A DNA stretch of 64,000 nucleotides from Rhizophagus clarus (lineage: Eukaryota; Glomeromycota; Glomeromycetes; Glomerales; Glomeraceae). The position numbers were made by a program, and so were the translations under genes. The stretch covers positions 372,001 through 436,000 of the forward strand of contig BLAL01000334.1 of assembly GCA_015698045.1 (NCBI GenBank). The letters are read 5' to 3'. Below are positions 21,056 to 36,944 of this stretch, piece by piece. The notes below the pieces were generated by a model. That model was not told the origin of the DNA and searched no databases. It was given only the letters and a program-made list of their open reading frames with translations. Positions within the stretch are counted from its first letter, which is position 1, and every line of letters starts with the position of its first letter.

Positions 21056-21451
21056 TATATTATTACTATTTATATATTAAAATAGTTTTTGCAATTATCT
21101 TACCATCTAATAGCTCAATTTACCTAAACTTTTTTTTTATTTTGTAGGACTTATTAAAAGCTATAAAACAAAAAATAATTCATAAAAATTGGATTACTAG
21201 ATCACAAGTTAATTATATAAATATAATTATATATATTATTATATATTTTTTTAACCAATCAAAATGCAATCAAGTGGAGGGTAGGAGGGTAAAGGCTACT
21301 AATTGAAGGAAATTAACTGATTTCTAGCACGCCCCTTATATAGAACATGATAAAAAATTATTGGGATACACAAGTGCAAAAATTCTGATATGTAAAAATG
21401 TGAAAAAAAAGAATTTTAAGTAAAAAAAAATACTTCTGAATTTAGGCATTA

Positions 21452-21637
21452 CTATAGATACCACCCAAATTATTTTAAATAAATCCCAAATTAATTTGTA
21501 TATTTTGACAGCCATAATTCCCAAATTCCAAATGTACAAATTGCAAGATTTATATATGTAATTTGTAAATTAATTTGGATTTGTACATTTGGGCTGTCAT
21601 AATCTCAAATTATTTTGGATTTGGGTGGTATCTATAG
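21452..21637. mobile_element. 186-bp MITE, nearly full inverted repeat
   Basis: It starts CTATAGATACCACCCAAATT and ends with its reverse complement. The arms are about 90 bp with a short centre. A half-copy with about 90 percent identity lies at 44606-44706. From 21702 to 22651 the sequence is AT-rich with no supported gene; the last 100 bp hold the PAK promoter. Confidence 0.7.
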
Positions 21638-22651
21638 GCACCACCTCCAACTTTAGCCAGAAATTTCCTTTAAAAATGTGATGCTTAAAATCGGAAGAAT
21701 ATGGTATTTTTTAAACTTTGATTTTATTTTATTTTAATTTGTTTTTTTATTTATTTTGACTTTTAATTTTAATAATTATATTATTCTTTATAATTTGAAT
21801 TTTAATTTTATAAGAAATGTATTAAAATAGTTATTTAAAAAGAAGTTATATTAAATATAAATTGTATTAACAAATATTTTATTAAGATTTATATTAAATT
21901 TTTTTAAAAGCATTATTAATAATTTAAGTATAATTTTTTTACTTTTAATTTATTAAATAAAATATATAAATCATTTGTAAAAAAAAAAAAAGAATTAAAT
22001 TTATAAATATTCTAACTAAAAATATAGAGAATATGAAAAAGGGTACAACTCTAAGAAAAAAATCATTTAACTATTACTGAACTATAAAGCTAAATTAGAG
22101 AAAAGAAAATTGCTCTAAAACTTGACTGGCTAATCTTATAATATCATAATTTTACAGAAGAAATAAATAGAATTAATGATAACTGGCAAATTATAAAAAG
22201 TTTACATGAATTTGTATTTCCATTATAATCAATAATTTGTTATCATTCTGGTGATGCAAGTAATTGTCTTGTCTATATTTTTTTTTATATTATTAGCTAA
22301 AATAATAGCAATTTTTTTTAGTTTACTTGTTTATCTTTCAATATTTGATTTAATAGATTTAATAGTAAAATTTCTAATGCCGGTAAAAATTTAATAAAAA
22401 AAAACGCCGTGTTATGATTGTAAATATCCATTGTCTCAAAGATCATTTGGTTTTTATTGTAACACGAATGGCTCCTCAATAATTTTTTTTTTTTACTTTT
22501 TTTACCTTTTACTGTGCTTAATAATAAATTAAAGGGAAATTTTAAAGTTGGTATTGGGTAGCTCAAACGTTAAGGGAAAAAAAAAACGAGACAGAAAAAT
22601 ATACATTATAACTGTGCATATTTATATAAAAAAGCAGTACAGACTAAAATT

Positions 22652-25874
<3,223 letters not shown>

Positions 25875-26845
25875 ATTTTTTTTTAAAAAAAAAAATTTAG
25901 TTATAATGTTTTAGCGAATTGGAGTATCTGGTAACAAATATTAAAAAAGAAAAAACTCAGAGTATATAGTTTCAATCAATAATTGTCGTCTATTTGTATT
26001 TTTTTGTTATTGTATTTTATTATTAGTGTTTATTTTATTTATGAACATTTTATACGACTTATTTTATTTTAGTTATTTATTATTTAAGGATCTCAAGGCG
26101 GGTTTAATTTTTGTTGAAAGTTTATTAAAATGTTACACATTTTTAAACCCATTTTCAACTCCCCGTTCACTCACCACAACATATATATCAACTCCATTGA
26201 ATTAATTATTATTTGTTATTACATTATAGATTTCTTATTTTTATGCTTGCGTGTGTTTCTTGTTTTATTTGTAGATTTATTATATATATATATATTTATT
26301 TATTTTAAAAACTTGTTCATTTCATCTAAAAAAAAAAATTGTGCAAAAGTCAAAACTAAAACGTGCTTAAAAATTTGTAATATTATTTATTAATTTATTT
26401 ATTATTATATAATACTATACACTATGATAAATATTTCGTGTATCATTTGTAAAACCTGGGTAGAGTCAATGATTTTACGTTACAAAGTACTTCAAGCACA
26501 GGGATTTACGTATATTTTTTTTCTGTGCAATGTAAGAAAATAACAAAGAATTTTTCGAATCATTGTTTATATTTTGCGTCCTTATTTATTAAAAATTGAA
26601 TCATGTGATTTAAAGGATTAACATGAATTTTGGGCAGCATAAAATTGGTCCAACTTCTAATTAGCACGTGCCATATGTCGAAGTTGTAAAAGTTTGCAAC
26701 CGTTGTTTTAAGATTTTGGTTAGCCGGAAAATTTCCGAAACAGTGGGTCAAGTGGACAGTCACGCGATCTAATATTCGTTTAAAGTGATTTTCTTTCTGA
26801 AGGGCTTTGTAACTTTTTGATTTAGATCTTCGGTCATTTGTCGCG
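25875..26845. other. intergenic, PAK 3' region and Hsp40 promoter
   Basis: AT-rich without a supported gene. The last about 250 bp before the Hsp40 ATG are less AT-biased, as in a promoter/5' UTR. I looked for heat-shock elements and did not find a convincing run of alternating GAA/TTC units. Confidence 0.5.
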
Positions 26846-28964
26846 ATGAAAAATACTAATTACTATGAAGTTCTCGGTGTCGAGACGATCGCTTCTGAGG
26901 GTGAAATCAAAAAGGTGAAATTTTAATAGACCTCTATGTTAAGTGTAATATCCTCTATCTAATAATGCGTACATTTTTTACATGCGTACTTATAGGCATA
27001 CCGCAAGTTAGTAAGTTAAAAGAAGCAGATCTTACCGTTCTGACTGTTTTGTTGTAAATAGAATGTTAACGTAATTTGTGGAGAAAAAATTTTTTTATTT
27101 CCTATTGCATTCCACAAACAAAAAAAATTTTGTATCCTTAATTGAATATGAACTATCAATTTTTACTGTTTAGAATTACATTATTTAAACACGTGTTTTG
27201 ACTCCGTATTTATTTGAGCGTATCACAAAAATTCGTTTATTTATAAATTATTATTACTCAATGCCTTTATAGGCGATGAAATATCATCCCGACAAAAATC
27301 CCGATAATGAAGCCTCAGAAAAATTTAAAGAAATTAGCCATGCATATTATGTTTTGAGTGATCCAGAGAAACGGTAATTGATTATTGAAAATTCTAATTA
27401 TTGAAAATTCGGATTTTGAAACGCGTCAATTTGCTAACTAATCAATTCCTTTAAGTGAATTATATGATCAATTTGGCGAAGAGGGATTATCTGGTGGCGG
27501 CGGTACCAATATGTCAGCTGAGGAATTATTTGCTAGTTTTTTTAGTTTTGGTGGAATGGGAGGTTAGTGCTGTTTTTTGAGTCTTAATACAACATGAAAA
27601 TTTTCATTAATTATGATATTCGTAAAATTAATGAATATACTTAGGTGGTGGACCTTCTAGACAAAGACGCGGAGAAGATATCGTTAAACCTTTCCACGTT
27701 ACATTGGAGGATTTTTATAATGGAAAAACTACCAAAATTTCTTTACAAAAAGATGTTGTTTGTCCATCATGCCATGGGTACATAAAAAAATTTTTTTCGG
27801 GTTCATTTACGTATTTAATCCGACTTGGGAACTGATACTTGATATTTTGAACATCTTATTAGAAAGGGCAGTAAATCTGGGGCCACTAGTAAATGTACCA
27901 GCTGTGAAGGTAGTGGAATAAAAGTCGCTATGCGACAAATTGGACCAGGCATGATTCAAAGGATAAACACATATTGTACTTCTTGTATGCATTAATACTA
28001 TATTTCCAACTGATTATACGAGCATTTTTCTTTACTATAATTAATACACAAATTATCTTCTTTTCAAGGTGATGGCGAAGGAGAAGTAATCAAGGGAAGT
28101 AAGTGCAAAAAATGTAAAGGCGTGAAGACTCTAGAAGAAAAGAAAATATTAGATATCTTTATCGAGAAAGGTATGCAAAATAACCAAAGAATTGTTATGC
28201 AAGGCGAAGCTGATCAAGAGGTACTTATACAAAATTTTGGATCATGCTTTTTGTTAAATAATTATTGGATAATATACGTATATTATTTATTTTGAATTAA
28301 TAGCCTGGTGTTGAGACAGGAGATGTAATTCTTGTCCTCAAACAAAAGCCTCATGAAAGATTTGAGCGGCAAGATAATGATTTACTAACGGAAGTTAGTA
28401 TCTCAATTACCGAAGCGCTTTGCGGGTTTTCGAAGGTTCTTGTTAAACACCTAGATGGACGTGGATTGGTCATAAATCATCCTGCTGGTGAAGTGATAAA
28501 GCCTGGTGCTGTAAAATGCATAATTGGCGAAGGTATGCCGCATTATAAACGATCGTCTGACAAAGGTAATTTGTACGTTAGGTTTAATGTAGAATTCCCG
28601 CCTGACATGTGGATAACTCCGGATAAAATTAAGGTACTTTGTTTTAAATTTAGTTTTGCTTTCATTATATACTTATATTTCATGCATCAAAATAGGAATT
28701 GGAGGCTCTTTTACCAAGCAGAAAGGTTGAAGATCCTTCAACTCAACCAGAAATTCTCGATGAAGTACACTTGACCGAAGGGAACTTTAGCGAGGTAAAA
28801 TACACAATTTTTTTGATTCCTCTTTTTTACATATTTTAGTTAATAAATGTCTTCTTATGTTGTATCAGTATGGTAACAAGAAAGCAAGAAGTGGAAACGT
28901 ATGGGACGAAGATGACGACGACGACGACGAAGAAGATCATCCTTTGGGATGCAATCAACAATAA
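26846..28964 (+). CDS. type I Hsp40 co-chaperone (Ydj1/DNAJA-like)
   Basis: Stimulates Hsp70 ATPase and delivers clients. Ten exons: 26846-26914, 26996-27010, 27273-27373, 27456-27562, 27645-27777, 27863-27984, 28069-28220, 28304-28633, 28696-28794, 28869-28964; 407 residues, the usual length. J-domain with HPD (KYHPDKNP) in exon 3; Gly-rich linker ([16 protein letters not shown]); four zinc-finger repeats [24 protein letters not shown] and CKKCKGVK (the last lacks the final G-x-G form); then the two client-binding beta domains. The protein ends D/E-rich and then CNQQ, a plausible CaaX farnesylation box as in Ydj1 and DNAJA1/2. Exon 2 is only 15 nt (AYRKL). The J-domain Leu/Ala after it fits the family, so the micro-exon is required. 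Confidence 0.92.
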
Positions 28965-29600
28965 AAAATTTTAATTGGAGTTTAATTATATGAACTATTG
29001 GTTTTCCTTCTATTGCAGTATATATGGCATTAGAGGGTAATTTTCTATCTTTGTGATTATTAATCGTTTGAAAATAATGTTAAATAGCAAATGAAAGTTT
29101 TCTATTTTATTTGTTTCACCGCCTTCTTTGCTCTTCTAAGACATAGAAGTTTACATTTGGGACATTAATGGCATTTTAGATTTTAATAGTTTCATTATGT
29201 AAAAGGCAAAAATAAATCATTAATATTTGTAATGATTTTAGAGAACTTATCAAGGGGAAATGCCTTGTTATTAATCTTTACAATTTGTATGAATTTTAAA
29301 TTAAAAAAAATTTTTTTAGCTATTCTGAATGGTTTTTTTTGTATAAATAGAAGAGTGATATTAATTAAATCAGTTGTCTATTAAACAGATCGACTCCGTT
29401 GCTGGATAAAACGCACTTTGTTATCCAATAAGGTACAAGAATAAACCACGTGACTGATTGTAATGGGGTTTATTGAAGCGTGGCGCAGTATATACTAATT
29501 TTCATGACTTTGCACCTGTACAGTACAAGTACTATACAAAAATAGGTTTGGAGAACGTTATTAGTATATACTCCTCAATATCATAAAAGAAACCTCCGAA
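28965..29600. other. intergenic, Hsp40 3' region and TAF3 promoter
   Basis: No supported ORF. AT-rich 3' part; the segment 29380-29600 is more mixed in base composition and probably contains the promoter of the next gene. Nothing else noted. Confidence 0.5.
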
Positions 29601-31518
29601 ATGGAGAAATTTTGTGCTGAAATTATACGCAGAGCTACTCATCAAACACTTGCAGCCGCAGGCTTTGAAAAGAGCTCAAGAATTAGCGGAGATGTTCTCG
29701 CTGATGTTTTTAAAGAGTATTTAATGTTTTTAGGGAAATCTGCTCAAGAAGCTGCAACAAACGCTGGTAGGACTAAAGTTAACACTACAGACGTCTTGAT
29801 AGCGTTTGAAGATCTTGGTGTAAACTTGGAAGAGTTGAAAGAATGGACAAAAACTGAAGGAAAAGTTCTCGGAGGTTACGCTGGACGAAAACCTACTGTT
29901 TTAAAAGGTATTGCGTAAATTAATAATTATTATTACGTTTTTTTAAGAGCATTTTTTTATAAATTATACTCATTTATTAACAGGATTATTAAGAAGTGGA
30001 CTTCCTAACGATATGGATGATATTGATTTACCAGTAGTTGAAACGAAAGTAAAAGATAAAATCAAACAAAATGGTCAGAATTCAAATAAAGTAGATATAG
30101 TTCAAGAGATTCACATCAAAGAACAATCACTAAAAAAATTAGAGGGTAATAAAATTGAGAACAATATAAAAGAAGTGGAAGATAATATGAGTATTGATAT
30201 TGAAGGAACACTGTTACAGAATCACTCCAGAAATAATAGTGATAACGAAAATGTATCCTTGTCTACGGCCGAGGATAAATCTTCATATTCTCTTTCTGGT
30301 CAGACAACACCAAAAGACGATGGAAAAGTTGCTAATACAAATGGAGAAATTACAAAAGAACGTATAGAATCAAACAGTTCAATGCAAATTGATTCAATAG
30401 AAAAATTTTCTAAACAAACAATGGATTATCACAGTCGATTGTTATTACTTTCAAAAAAAAGACCATCCTATATTCCTGACTGGCTTCCACCACTACCTGA
30501 AGTTAAATCACGCGAAGAAAATGAACTTGCGAATGAAGGTAAAAAGGTTGAATTCGAGGAAAAAACAAAGGAATTAAGTGGATTAACTGAATCAACAATA
30601 ACCGAGAAGGATAAATCGTCCGATAATATGATAACTAGTCAAGAGAGTATATCGGAAATTCAAGAATCAAACAATGTAATATTTGATTCAAATGTTCAAG
30701 TAAAATCTTCAAAACAAAAACTTAAACGTCCGCTTGCATATACTATGCTTGATGAATCATTTGAGAAAGCATTCATAAGCGAATCTGTACTTGGAGAATC
30801 AACATCCGATTCCCCAAGAAAAAAGCGTAAAATTATTGAATTTGATAATTTGCTTTCATTTGAAGATTCTTTATTTAGTGAACCTGAAATACCTATAATG
30901 GACGACAAAAGTACAAGAGACTTAGTGGAGTCTTATGGTTATCCGTTGCGATTAAATGAAACGCCAATACATAAACATAGGTCTGTCGAGTTAGCATCAA
31001 AAATTAACGCCGATGTTAACTTGAAGGCACCTGTGCAAATCATCGATACCATATTACCAGAGATGAAACCTTCTAAGCCTATACAAATAAAATCTCCAGT
31101 ATCACATAAAGGCAAGGAAAAGATGATACCGGAGATTATCGATTTCCAAGAGCCAGAACCGTTTACAGAATCTCCAAAGTCATCTAAAAAGAAGGAATCA
31201 AAGAATATTAAAGCTAAAAAATCAACATACAAAGGAACAATTACAAAAACCAGTGTTCCCGAGAAAATTTTGGAGTCTAATCGTCCTAAACTGACATTAC
31301 GTATAAAATCAGCGACTACACCAACCGATCCTGAACCATCTGAAGTTATTAATTGTATTTGTTCACCTCCAAATAATACATTAGATGATGGAAAATTCAT
31401 GGTATCTTGTGATAATTGTCAAGAATGGTTTCATGGAGTTTGTACTGGTTTTGGGCCTCATCGTGTTGAAGTTGGCACTTGGTTCTGTCCGAGATGTCGT
31501 GATCGTGGTATATCATGA
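29601..31518 (+). CDS. TAF3-like TFIID subunit: histone fold plus PHD finger
   Basis: General transcription factor subunit expected to pair with TAF10 through its histone fold and to read histone H3 tails by its PHD finger. Two exons, 29601-29907 and 29984-31518; 613 residues. Residues 1-78 are a bromodomain-associated histone fold (ISGDVLADVFKEYLMFLGKS, then VNTTDVLIAFEDLGV). Near residue 264 is YIPDWLPPLPE, the short motif shared by TAF3 and TAF8. The long middle is disordered and charged. The PHD finger fills the last 55 residues: C-I-C, C-D-N-C-Q-E-W-F-H-G-V-C, then FCPRCR, with all zinc ligands present. PHD at the C-terminus favours TAF3 over TAF8. Confidence 0.85.
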
Positions 31519-31577
31519 AACTTTTCTTTTCTGCTTGTCCCAAGTTGTGTAATCTATTTGTTTTATTATTATTTTTA

Positions 31578-31609
<32 letters not shown>

Positions 31610-32307
31610 CGTGTATATTAACTGAGTAAAATATCAAAAGAAAAAGTAATATTTGTAGTTACAACTTTTTGACTAATATACCATCGAATCATGAGAAAAG
31701 TTTAAATTCTGTATTCTCTTGGTACTAATTAATAAATGTTAAAATTATCATATAGATACGTATAAGATTCGTGAAATAAAAATTGATTAGTGACTTGCTA
31801 TAATGCTCAGCTCAAAAAGCTAATTTGCTCATGCAAAGCTTCACCATATATTTTAATTTATTGATTGCTCGCATTTAATATCTAAGTACAACCGCACTTT
31901 GTTACAAAATTTAAATAATTTATTTTAAACAGGAATAAGCCATTTACGAAATTTTCAATTGCTAAAAGCAGGAGCCAATTTGAAACAAAAATTTACGATT
32001 TTATGCTTTTATAAATTAATCTGACATTCATCAGAAATTCAAATAACTTTTTATACGACATTAGTGTCAAAATCAGATTTATGATTCTAATACGAAAAGC
32101 CGCTGGTTATTTATATCGGACTGTAATTTGAAACTGATAATATATGTTTACGCAACTCCAGATAAAGTTTACAGTATTGCTCAATATTAAAAAAATTTTT
32201 ATTATTATGCCTAATCCATTTTAACTGAAAAAGAATTTTTGAAAAATACCAATAATCAACTTCTTTATGCAAACTGATATAAATACTTAGACCGGTTTGC
32301 ATAAAGA
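31519..32307. other. intergenic with a long poly-T run
   Basis: A run of about 28 T at 31577-31604 lies in the TAF3 3' region. The rest, to 32307, shows no gene or clear repeat. Confidence 0.5.
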
Positions 32308-32474
32308 CAGTCAGAACTCGATATAACAGATAACGAACCTTCTGGTTCATTAAAAAAAATCAGTTATCGAAATTTACAAGTTTGATATACCAATTTTATT
32401 TGTTTATACACAGAGAAAACCCTATAAAATCGCTTTGTCCCGAAATTCGTTGTCGTTATATCAAGTTCTGACTG
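32308..32474. mobile_element. 167-bp MITE, mariner/pogo-like ends
   Basis: CAGTCAGAACTCGATATAAC at the left is inverted at the right as CAGTCAGAACTTGATATAAC (read on the minus strand), one mismatch in 20. Short and non-coding, so a non-autonomous element. 32475-33935 has only short AT-rich ORFs that I cannot support as genes. Confidence 0.65.
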
Positions 32475-33935
32475 CAGACCAAACATAAATTTATCTGATA
32501 TACTGTACTAACTGTAGATAATTTTGCGGTTTGATCGCACGATCAGCCTGATTTCAGAATTGAACTGGCCTACTAAATTGGTTAATTTCATAAATCTGTC
32601 GCAGTCACGTAAATATATTTGAAGACTATTTGAAGTGAATTACGCGGTTTTTTTGGTTTAATCCCCTTTCATGATGACCACAAAACTATCAAGGTGTCTT
32701 AAAAAAATTATTAGAATGCATCAATTGGGAATTTACTTGATCGAACTCTTCCATAACAGAAAGACTGTTATCAATAAACAAAAAAAAAGCGTCATTGTCC
32801 AATAAAGAAAAAGAGTATAAACTATTAAAAATCCGGCTTAATTCTGATGAAAGGAAGAAAGAAATCGGAAGGACATTGAAAATTATAGATAAAAAACATC
32901 AAGCTACTTTCAAGAGAGCAAATTTTTTTTCAAGTGTTATACAACACATAATTGGTAGGTTAACAGATTATGAATTCCAAGAAAGAAACGTGAGAGCAAA
33001 ATATACAAAGACAAGTCAAGAAAGAAGATAAAGATGTGGAAGATAAAAAAGCCAAGGAAGATTAATAATAATATTTAGCTTTCATTTCCTTGTATTTTCC
33101 ACTGACTTTACCAATTAAAGTTAATCCTGCTCATATTCCTACTTCTCAATCACTGCCACTACCTTTTCCTAAAAAAAATCAAAAAAAAAGGATAAGGCAC
33201 TTCATCTCTAGAAATCCCACAATATCAACTAATGTTGCAGGCAAAATCTATGAGTTTCACCAGAGGTTGATTCTGAAACCTGGTGAAACTAGTTTTGCCA
33301 AACCCTTTAAATTCTGAAATCTTTGAAATTTTTGAAACATTCCAATACTGATAGAACTTATCAAAATTGACAAAACCTATCAGAACATTTTATAAGCTAA
33401 TTTTTAATATTTATTAATTATTTTTTATAATTTTATATAATAAATTATAAAATATTTATTGCAAAAGAAAAAAAAATTTATTTGCATCATATTTTATTAT
33501 ATACTATATTGCTATTTTATATTACAAATAAGATCCCAATCTTCTTTCATATTATCTGTTTCTTCATTTATTCCTACAGTGTGTAACAAAAAAAAACCAG
33601 AATTAAATAATTGGCTTACATTATTTTTTTTTTTGACTTGATTTTTGCGTGTCTCAGTTCACGCTACTATCATACTAATAAAACAATATTCAAATATAGT
33701 TAATTTTTGACAATCATTATTTCGCATGATAGGACTGCGGGAATATATATGCTAATCGCCATGATTTATAAGGAGGATTAACGTAATGATGAAATTGGTG
33801 CGTAATTGCTAATGAAGATCTAGTAATGATTCTCCTGCAGTGCTATATTAATGGTCTTTTTTTTCACAAAAATCAACTTCTCATCCTTTGCAGATCATTT
33901 GATATTTATAGGCTTGAAAAAAGAATTTTATTCAT

Positions 33936-34148
33936 TTGATGGCTTCTCTTAAAGAATCCACCCGCTTTGCTTTAAAAATCATGATGTCTAATGCATCACA
34001 ATTTACCATAGATGATATTGATTCCCCTGAAACGGTTGTGTGTTGTTTTTGCTTAGAAGAAGTATTTCTATTGCACAGATGTGTCATAAGACCTTGTGAA
34101 CATGTATTTCATACATACTATTTCTTAAAAGATTTCAGCCGTTTATGA
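33936..34148 (+). pseudogene. truncated RING-like fragment
   Basis: A 70-residue ORF with VCCFCLEEV and RPCEHVFH, i.e. the C-x2-C ... C-x-H pattern at the start of a RING finger. The following HxxC partner is absent (HTYYF) and the ORF stops soon after, so it is a fragment at best. Directly after it begins an AT-rich simple repeat of TAACTAAATAATCTA-like units (34150-34340). Confidence 0.3.
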
Positions 34149-34149
34149 C

Positions 34150-34340
34150 TAAATAATATAATTATATTATTTAGTCATAAATAGTTTAGATTAGATTATT
34201 TAGTAATAAAATAATCTAACTATAACTAAATAATCTAAGTATAACTATAAATAATCTAAATATAACTAAATAATCTAATTATATCTAAATAATTTAAATA
34301 TATCTAAATAATTTAAAGTTAATAACCTAAATGTGATTAA
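34150..34340. repeat. simple AT-rich repeat of CTAAATAATCTAA units
   Basis: Degenerate repetition of TAACTAAATAATCTAA-like words over about 190 bp. 34341-34902 carries no gene that I can support. Confidence 0.55.
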
Positions 34341-35454
34341 ATAATCTAACTAAATAACCTGTTTGTGACAATTTTGTATACCTAATTATTTTTCTTACTA
34401 TATTCCTTCCCTTTGAATTTGCTTTTCTTTAGCTTTTTCCCATTTATTATTTGTGATCATGTGATTAAATAACCTAAATATTACTATTACTAAATAATTG
34501 AAATGTACCTATTTTTGTTTGGTTCTGTGTGTCAATAATTGTTTTCTAATATAATTTATGATATTGGGGTTCTATGGTTGATTGGTTATTAAATTCTATG
34601 TTGGAGGTCTGGCCTGTTTACAATTATTTGGATTCTAAGTTTTATGACGAAATTTCTGCCATTCTGTATCTTTTTGGTTATCTGTTAAGGATTTGGGGGT
34701 GTTTTCCTTCTTTACCTATTTTGTTGCCTTTCTAGATCCCAAAATATGGTAAAAAAATATCGTGTTAGGTGGCGCAGTTGATCTGCGATTAATTTTGGCC
34801 AGCACTATAACATAATTTTGGCCAATCTTTGGGCATGTGATTTGAGAATCCAGCCTAGCGCCATGGTAGTTACCTGGTAGTGACCTGGTAGCTACTGTGG
34901 AACTCTCATGTAAAGATGTGTCCGCAATACCCTAATTGCGGATTAATTGCGATTTGCGATATTGCAGAACATTGCAGATTTTGAAGAATAATATTCGCAA
35001 ATCTGCAATCGCAAATAATCCGCAAATCTGCAAATAATCCGCAAATAATCCGAATAATCTCAAAAATTATGATTGACTGTAGATCATCTTCACATGATCA
35101 TTTTTTTTTGTAAAATATTCCCACCGAAGCGAAAAAAAAATTTTCTCGCCAAAATACGGGAATATTATTTCCAAAATCCAATTAAAATAATAATAATATA
35201 TCAGATTATTCAGCCATAATCAATACATTATTTTAACAATTATATATATCATTGTATCAAAACTCATTCTATCAAACGTATCATAATATACAATTACGTA
35301 TCAAAACAATCGCGTTATCAAATGTTATTATTTGATCAATTAAATAAATATCAGTTTTTACAGTTTTTAGTACCCCAATTGCTTTCTTCCCTCTTCATTT
35401 TAAAAATAAAAAATAAAGTATTAGCTTTTAAAATATTGAATAAATATATTAGAA

Positions 35455-35695
35455 ATGTCAAAAACATCCTGTTCAGTTCTCAATTTAAAAATTCGCGGGA
35501 AAAAAGTTTATTTACCCGATGACGATGAAAGCTTAATTTCAACAGCACTTTCTCTTGTTTGGACAAAGACAGATAAAAAAATTGATTCATGTACTTTTGA
35601 GCAAGATAGAGTAAGAATGTCATATAAAAAAAATGAAGGTCGTATATATTTTGATTTGGAGAAATCGTTGTCAAATTTTACATTTATCGATAAGG
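35455..35695 (+). CDS. partial ORF carried inside the hAT-like element
   Basis: The ATG at 35455 opens about 80 residues of ordinary protein composition (KIRGKKVYLPDDDESLISTA, later TFEQDRVRMSYKKNEGRIYF), followed by GTATAT, a possible splice donor, and then by the T-rich palindromic array. It may be a first exon of an element gene or a captured host gene fragment. No family recognised; the Phe-rich continuation of the ORF is an artefact of the repeat. Confidence 0.4.
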
Positions 35696-35751
35696 TATAT
35701 GATAATTTTGTCCCCTTCCCCTTTATTTTGTTTCTGTCTATTTTTCGGTTT

Positions 35752-36060
35752 TGGACAACTTTATCCACTTTTTTTCGTCTCTGGACAACTTTGTCCACTT
35801 TTTTTTTCAACTTTGTCCTTTTTTTTTCGTCTCTGGACAACTTTATCCATTTTTACTTCACTTTTTTTTTTCGTCTGGACAACTTTGTCCACTTTTTTTC
35901 GCTTTTTTTTCGTCTGGACAACTTTGTCCACTTTTTTTTCACTTTTTTTTTTCGTCTGGACAACTTTGTCCACTTTTTTTTCACTTTTTTTTTTCGTCTG
36001 GACAACTTTGTTCACTTTTTTTTCACTTTTTTTTTCCGTCTCCGAACAATTTTGTCCATT
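35752..36060. repeat. tandem repeat built on the palindrome GGACAACTTTGTCC
   Basis: Seven or eight units of roughly 37-45 bp, each GTCTGGACAACTTTGTCCAC plus a T-rich spacer. GGACAA-CT-TTGTCC is self-complementary, so each unit can form a 6-bp stem. A related word (AGTGGACAATTTTGTCCACT) recurs alone at 36131-36150. Confidence 0.75.
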
Positions 36061-36699
36061 TTGTAAACTTATGAATCATGTTAATTTAATCTTCGCAATT
36101 AAATATAACCAAATTTATTTATATACTAAAAGTGGACAATTTTGTCCACTTATTCGCAAATTTGCGATAATGTAAATTATTTGCAGATTTGCGAATTATT
36201 TGCGATACTATACAGATTTGCAGATTATTTGCGGATTTGCAGATTTGCGGGTTATTTGCGGTACTATAAATTATTTGCAGGTTTGCAGATTATTTGCGGA
36301 TTTGCAGATTATTTGCGGGTTTGCGAATTACTAAGCGCAATTGATTTCCAAAACCCGCAATATTGCAGATTTTAGAAATCAATTGAGGACCCATCTTTAC
36401 TCTCATGGAACTGGCAGGGAATTAGAGTGGTTCTATTAGTTTGCCAGTTTCAGACCACTTGTATGTTATATATGCTAGTTTAGATGCCAAATTATTATGT
36501 CCAAAGATCTGGCCGAATTTATGAAGTAAATTTTAACTGCGCCTTACTGCACCAGTCATGTGATCCTGTTACAGCACCAAACACCCTCACATAGTTATGA
36601 GCTAGTGGCAGGAATATTCTGAAAATGTTTCTAGAATCCAATATATATGCATTTGTGCTACATATTTTTTGTATTCATATATTTCTGAAATCTTTCTAG

Positions 36700-36885
36700 C
36701 TCCAGTCTGGTGGTCCGTTGGTTAGAGAATTGGAGTGCAATATGTATTATCTTGACCTGACCTATTTGATTGCTAGAAGTGCACCATCTCATAATCTAAC
36801 TATTGCCGGCATATTGGTAGGATGTTGTAAGCACTTCTGAGACCCGATCATGGTTTAAATTCAGCTGAGGTAGTGTGTATGCTAT
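36700..36885 (+). repeat. possible tRNA-derived SINE fragment
   Basis: TGGTTAGAGAATTGG near 36718 resembles a pol III A box, and GGTTTAAATTC near 36854 a B box. The distance (about 135 bp) is too long for a normal tRNA and no acceptor stem is found. 36400-36700 shows nothing supported. Confidence 0.25.
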
Positions 36886-36944
36886 TTTTTAAGCATCCTT
36901 AGTATTCCTATTTGTTATCATATTTACCATCAAGTAAGAAGACT

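Larger units (their letters stand above)
18763..21701. mobile_element. possible outer TIR element or remnant pair
   Basis: TATTCTCCTGATTTTAAGCA at 18763-18782 is repeated in inverted orientation at 21682-21701 (TATTCTTCCGATTTTAAGCA read on the minus strand), with further GCACCACC motifs inside each end. These may be the ends of one element into which the 19.0-21.1 kb element and the MITE at 21.45 kb inserted, or two separate remnants. Confidence 0.35.
34911..36399. mobile_element. 1.49-kb non-autonomous hAT-like element
   Basis: The 8-bp sequence CTCTCATG flanks both ends (34903-34910 and 36400-36407), the length typical of hAT target duplications. The terminal inverted repeats are TAAAGATGTGTCCGCAAT (left) and TAAAGATGGGTCCTCAAT (right, minus strand), 2 mismatches in 18, fitting the YARNG start of hAT ends. 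Inside each end is a cluster of GCAAATAATCCGCAAATCTGC-like subterminal words, in opposite orientation at the two ends (34980-35060; 36160-36370), as expected for transposase-binding sites. No hAT transposase is seen. Confidence 0.75.

Noticed and set aside
32795..33317. Two short plus ORFs of 75-78 residues (basic; KKNQKKRIR)
   Set aside because: No start context, partner exon or family; could be remnants, not supported.
36700..36885. A functional tRNA gene
   Set aside because: The A- and B-box-like words are too far apart and no acceptor stem forms.
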